From the NCBI RefSeq assembly GCF_000455825.1, contig NZ_ATAO01000217.1, positions 1 through 64,000 of the forward strand: 64,000 nucleotides of DNA. The letters are read 5' to 3'. Below the pieces are notes generated by a model. It saw only the letters and a program-made list of their open reading frames with translations, was not told where the DNA came from and did no database searches. This DNA is from Microbacterium maritypicum MF109 (GTDB lineage: Bacteria > Actinomycetota > Actinomycetes > Actinomycetales > Microbacteriaceae). The translations under genes and the position numbers were made by a program. This document shows positions 61,365 through 64,000 of the stretch, piece by piece. Position 1 is the first letter of the stretch, and each line of letters starts with the position of its first letter.

Positions 61365-62573
61365 ATGACGCTCCGCGTGCAGTTGCTCGTGCTGCAGGCG
61401 CTGATCGTGTTCCTGGTGACCCTGGCGACCGGCATCGTGGCCGGCGCGTTCCAGGAGCAGGCTCTCCGCGAGGCGTACAAGGACCGGATGCAGGCCGTGG
61501 CCCAGTCGATCGCCGCGCTCCCGACGGTGCACGCGGCGTTCGACGATGCCGAGCCCTCCGCAGCCATCCAGCCGATCGCCGAGGTCATCCGCGAGGCCTC
61601 CGATCTCGCCTACGTCGTCGTCGCCAACGAAGACGGCATCCGCTACTCGCACCCGAATCCGGAGCGCATCGGCGAGAAGGTCTCCACCGACCCGTCGATC
61701 CCTCTCGCCGGCGAGATCTACGTCGGCACGCAGACCGGCACGCTCGGCACGTCGTGGCGGGTCAAGGTGCCCATCCGTGACGATGAGGGCGACGTTATCG
61801 GCACCGCATCCGTCGGGATTCTCGAGTCGGAGCTCAACGAGGAGTTCTCGGCCAATCTCGTCTGGCTGATCTCGGCGATGCTGGCGGCTGCTGTTCTCGG
61901 GGTGTTCGGCTCGGCGTGGGTGACCTCCATCATCCGGCGGCGCATCTACCGTCTCGAACCCCACCAGATCGCCGCTCTCGTGAAGAACCAGGAGACCACG
62001 CTGCACGGTCTGAGCGAAGGGGTCATCACGGTCGACGGCACCGGGCGGATCACGCTCGTCAACGACGCCGCCGCCCGATTCCTCGACAGGGATGCCGCCG
62101 ATCTCGATGGCGAACCCGCCGCCGAGGTCCTGGGCACAGAGCTCGCCACGGTGCTCCGGGAGGGCGAGTCCGCCGGCCGGCCGGTGATCGTCGGGGCGCA
62201 CGTGCTCGTCGCCCGCAGCACCGGAAGCGAGGCAGACGGCGAAGGCATCGGAGCGACGCTGCTGTTGCGCGATCACACCGAGTTGCATGACGTGGTGCGA
62301 CGGGTCGAGGCCGCGGATGCGATCATCGCGTTCCGACAGCGACTCGGGCTCCCCAAGGGACTGAGCGCCGAGACGCTCGATCGTGTCTGCGCAGCTCTCG
62401 CTGCGCGCCCCGACGCTTCGGCGACCGAGATCGGCGACGACCTCGAGATCTCGCGCGTCAGCGCCCGCCGCTACCTCGAGCATCTCGCCGGCTCCGGCCG
62501 AGCGACCCGCACGCTCGACTACTCGACCAAGGGCCGCCCGAGTACCCGCTACCGGTCGAACGACGCCGTCTGA
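61365..62573 (+). CDS. Kinase-less CitA/DcuS-type sensor fused to a CitB/DcuR-type HTH
   Basis: 402 residues. TM1 is about 6-28. The extracytoplasmic part about 30-160 has the CitA/DcuS sensor signature DGIRYSHPNPERIG and GTLGTSWRVKVPIRD, IGTASVGIL. TM2 is about 165-190; a cytosolic PAS about 205-305 reads TLHGLSEGVITVDGTGRITL...LLLRDHTEL. A kinase would follow here, but there is no H-box and no ATP-binding domain. From LPKGLSAETLDRVCAAL (about 330) to GRPSTRYR the sequence is the C-terminal HTH of CitB-type response regulators (SRVSARRYLEHLA). No receiver domain. ATG 61365 has AGGTGG eight bases ahead; GTG 61353 is possible. Confidence 0.82.
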   Translation: MTLRVQLLVLQALIVFLVTLATGIVAGAFQEQALREAYKDRMQAVAQSIAALPTVHAAFDDAEPSAAIQPIAEVIREASDLAYVVVANEDGIRYSHPNPERIGEKVSTDPSIPLAGEIYVGTQTGTLGTSWRVKVPIRDDEGDVIGTASVGILESELNEEFSANLVWLISAMLAAAVLGVFGSAWVTSIIRRRIYRLEPHQIAALVKNQETTLHGLSEGVITVDGTGRITLVNDAAARFLDRDAADLDGEPAAEVLGTELATVLREGESAGRPVIVGAHVLVARSTGSEADGEGIGATLLLRDHTELHDVVRRVEAADAIIAFRQRLGLPKGLSAETLDRVCAALAARPDASATEIGDDLEISRVSARRYLEHLAGSGRATRTLDYSTKGRPSTRYRSNDAV

Positions 62574-62664
62574 AGCCCGTCACCCCTGGGACGCAGTGCC
62601 ATTGTGTGCGACACTGGATCGCATTCGACGTCGTCGTCAGCCTGCCCGGATCGAAGGAGATCTC

Positions 62665-64000
62665 ATGGTTCGCAGTACCTATCCCGATGTGGAGATCCCC
62701 GAGGTCTCCATCCACGAGTTCCTGTTCGGCGATCTCTCCGAAGCCGAACTCGACACCATCGCCCTCGTCGACGGGATGAGCGGGGCGACCACCACCTACC
62801 GGCAGCTCGTCGGACAGATCGACCTTTTCGCCGGCGCCCTCGCGGCACGCGGAGTCGGGGTGGGCACCACTGTCGGCGTCCTCTGTCCGAACATCCCGGC
62901 CTTCGCCACCGTTTTCCACGGCATCCTCCGCGCGGGGGCGACGGCCACCACCATCAACTCCCTCTACACCGCCGACGAGATCGCGAACCAGCTCACCGAC
63001 GCCGGAGCGACCTGGCTCGTGACGGTCTCCCCTCTGCTTCCCGGCGCACAGGCCGCCGCGGACAAGCTCGGGTTCGACGCCGACCACGTGATCGTTCTCG
63101 ATGGCGCCGAGGGCCACCCGTCCCTCCCCGCGCTGCTCAGCGAAGGGCACCCCGCACCGGACGTGACATTCGACCCGGCGACCCATCTCGCCGTCCTCCC
63201 CTACTCCTCGGGAACGACCGGCCGCCCGAAGGGCGTCATGCTCACGCACCGCAACCTGGTGGCCAACGTGTCGCAGTGCCGTCCGGTCCTCGGCGTCGAT
63301 GCCAGTGACCGGGTGCTCGCCGTCCTGCCCTTCTTCCACATCTACGGCATGACGGTGCTGCTGAACTTCGCGCTGCGTCAACGGGCCGGGCTCGTAACGA
63401 TGCCGAAGTTCGACCTCCCCGAGTTCCTGCGCATCATCGCCGATCACCGCACCACCTGGGTGTTCGTCGCTCCCCCGATCGCAGTCGCGCTCGCGAAGCA
63501 TCCGATCGTCGACCAGTACGACCTCTCCGCCGTGAAGGTGATCTTCTCCGGCGCCGCGCCTCTCGACGGCGCCCTGGCCTCGGCGGTGGCCAACCGCTTG
63601 GGGTGCATCGTGACCCAGGGGTACGGCATGACCGAGACCAGCCCCGCGGTCAACCTCATCTCCGAGGCGCGCACCGACATCGACCGTTCGACCATCGGGC
63701 CGCTCGTCCCGAACACCGAAGCACGGCTCGTCGATCCCGATTCGGGCGAAGACGTCACAGTGCCGGCAGAGGGCGCGAGCGAGCCCGGCGAACTGTGGGT
63801 GCGGGGACCGCAGGTCATGGTCGGCTACCTCAACCGCCCGGACGCCACGGCAGAGATGCTCGATGCCGACGGCTGGCTGCACACCGGTGATGTCGCCACC
63901 GTCACCGATGAGGGCATCTACCGTATCGTCGACCGGCTCAAGGAACTCATCAAGTACAAGGGCTACCAGGTGGCTCCGGCCGTGCTGGAAGCCGTGCTGC
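62665..64000 (+). CDS. Acyl-CoA/4-coumarate-CoA ligase-like enzyme, 3'-truncated
   Basis: 445 codons are visible; the frame remains open at the window end. Adenylate-forming motifs are in order: LPYSSGTTGRPKGVMLTH (A3), QGYGMTETSPAVN (A5), DGWLHTGDVA (A7) and VDRLKELIKYKGYQVAP (A8). Closest in style to 4-coumarate-CoA ligases and other aryl/medium-chain acyl-CoA ligases. The C-terminal lysine-bearing part is missing. GAAGGAGA lies upstream of the ATG. It may activate an imported carboxylate, but tct genes are on the other strand. Confidence 0.85.
   Translation, partial: MVRSTYPDVEIPEVSIHEFLFGDLSEAELDTIALVDGMSGATTTYRQLVGQIDLFAGALAARGVGVGTTVGVLCPNIPAFATVFHGILRAGATATTINSLYTADEIANQLTDAGATWLVTVSPLLPGAQAAADKLGFDADHVIVLDGAEGHPSLPALLSEGHPAPDVTFDPATHLAVLPYSSGTTGRPKGVMLTHRNLVANVSQCRPVLGVDASDRVLAVLPFFHIYGMTVLLNFALRQRAGLVTMPKFDLPEFLRIIADHRTTWVFVAPPIAVALAKHPIVDQYDLSAVKVIFSGAAPLDGALASAVANRLGCIVTQGYGMTETSPAVNLISEARTDIDRSTIGPLVPNTEARLVDPDSGEDVTVPAEGASEPGELWVRGPQVMVGYLNRPDATAEMLDADGWLHTGDVATVTDEGIYRIVDRLKELIKYKGYQVAPAVLEAVL

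Noticed and set aside
62280..62400. Frameshift as explanation for the missing kinase in the fusion regulator
   Set aside because: The frame runs without a stop from the PAS into a well-formed HTH, and no kinase motifs are visible in other frames within the 300 bases between them.

Overview
The window looks like a piece of a Microbacterium-type chromosome (Actinomycetota, Microbacteriaceae). Evidence: very high GC, GTG starts and many start codons only 6-7 bases after a TANNNT-like -10 box (leaderless style), a NusG with a long acidic N-terminal extension, RamB beside the glyoxylate genes, a MaoC-type dehydratase pair beside murB, and a riboflavin-catabolism (rca) gene set of the kind described in Microbacterium maritypicum. 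Position 1 is a contig end: the first 12 bases match the tail of the Nextera transposon end and are probably adapter.

Layout. 0-0.5 kb: 3' part of a YqaJ-like nuclease. 0.5-3.6 kb (minus): a five-gene SipW/TasA-like surface-fibre operon (two TasA-like subunits, a SipW-type signal peptidase, a LAxTG wall-anchor protein, a third tagged protein). 3.7-6.1 kb: MFS exporter plus MarR repressor, with a promoter covered by two matching operators. 6.0-7.7 kb: divergent lysG/lysE. 7.7-10.4 kb: DUF1801 protein and a cystine-type amino-acid ABC importer. 10.5-13.4 kb (minus): tRNA-Trp, secE, nusG, rplK, rplA. 13.6-18.3 kb: an Hsp90-like ATPase followed by a 932-residue TPR-like protein. 18.3-20.8 kb: poxB, a small KOW protein, a flavin-binding split-barrel protein. 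20.9-30.8 kb: a putrescine/GABA operon (gabT, puo, usp, permease, two aldehyde dehydrogenases) with a divergent PucR-type regulator; together these can take putrescine to succinate.

30.9-37.8 kb: a riboflavin catabolic locus. Riboflavin kinase and flavin reductase form one transcription unit; an NMT1/THI5-type ABC importer, a flavin-dependent lyase and ribokinase form the other; a PadR regulator lies between them. Both units carry the same 16-bp palindromic operator (TAGTCAA-NN-TTGACTA), so they probably form one regulon. 37.9-40.2 kb: TetR regulator and a secreted glucanase-like protein. 40.4-45.1 kb: ramB, aceA, aceB. 45.2-47.4 kb: a small unknown protein, AldR-like regulator, ald. 47.4-51.6 kb: aminotransferase, membrane protein, VOC protein, murB and two hydratases. 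51.7-57.1 kb: glycerate kinase, SLC13-type carrier, OmpR-type two-component system and a Pro-Ala-rich membrane protein. 57.2-61.2 kb: TSUP permease and a complete tctCBA tripartite tricarboxylate transporter. 61.4-62.6 kb: a divergent regulator joining a CitA/DcuS-type membrane sensor directly to the DNA-binding domain of a CitB/DcuR-type response regulator, with no kinase or receiver domain. 62.7 kb to the end: 5' part of a 4-coumarate-CoA-ligase-like enzyme.

The most unusual items are the kinase-less sensor/HTH fusion beside tctCBA with two tandem direct repeats in the shared intergenic region, the riboflavin catabolic regulon with its shared operator, the Hsp90-TPR pair, the SipW/TasA/LAxTG operon, and a 61-nt intergenic inverted-repeat element present twice. 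No gene-free stretch exceeds 300 bases; the longest gaps (3580-3858, 11705-11952, 40151-40406) contain the promoter, repeat and terminator features listed.
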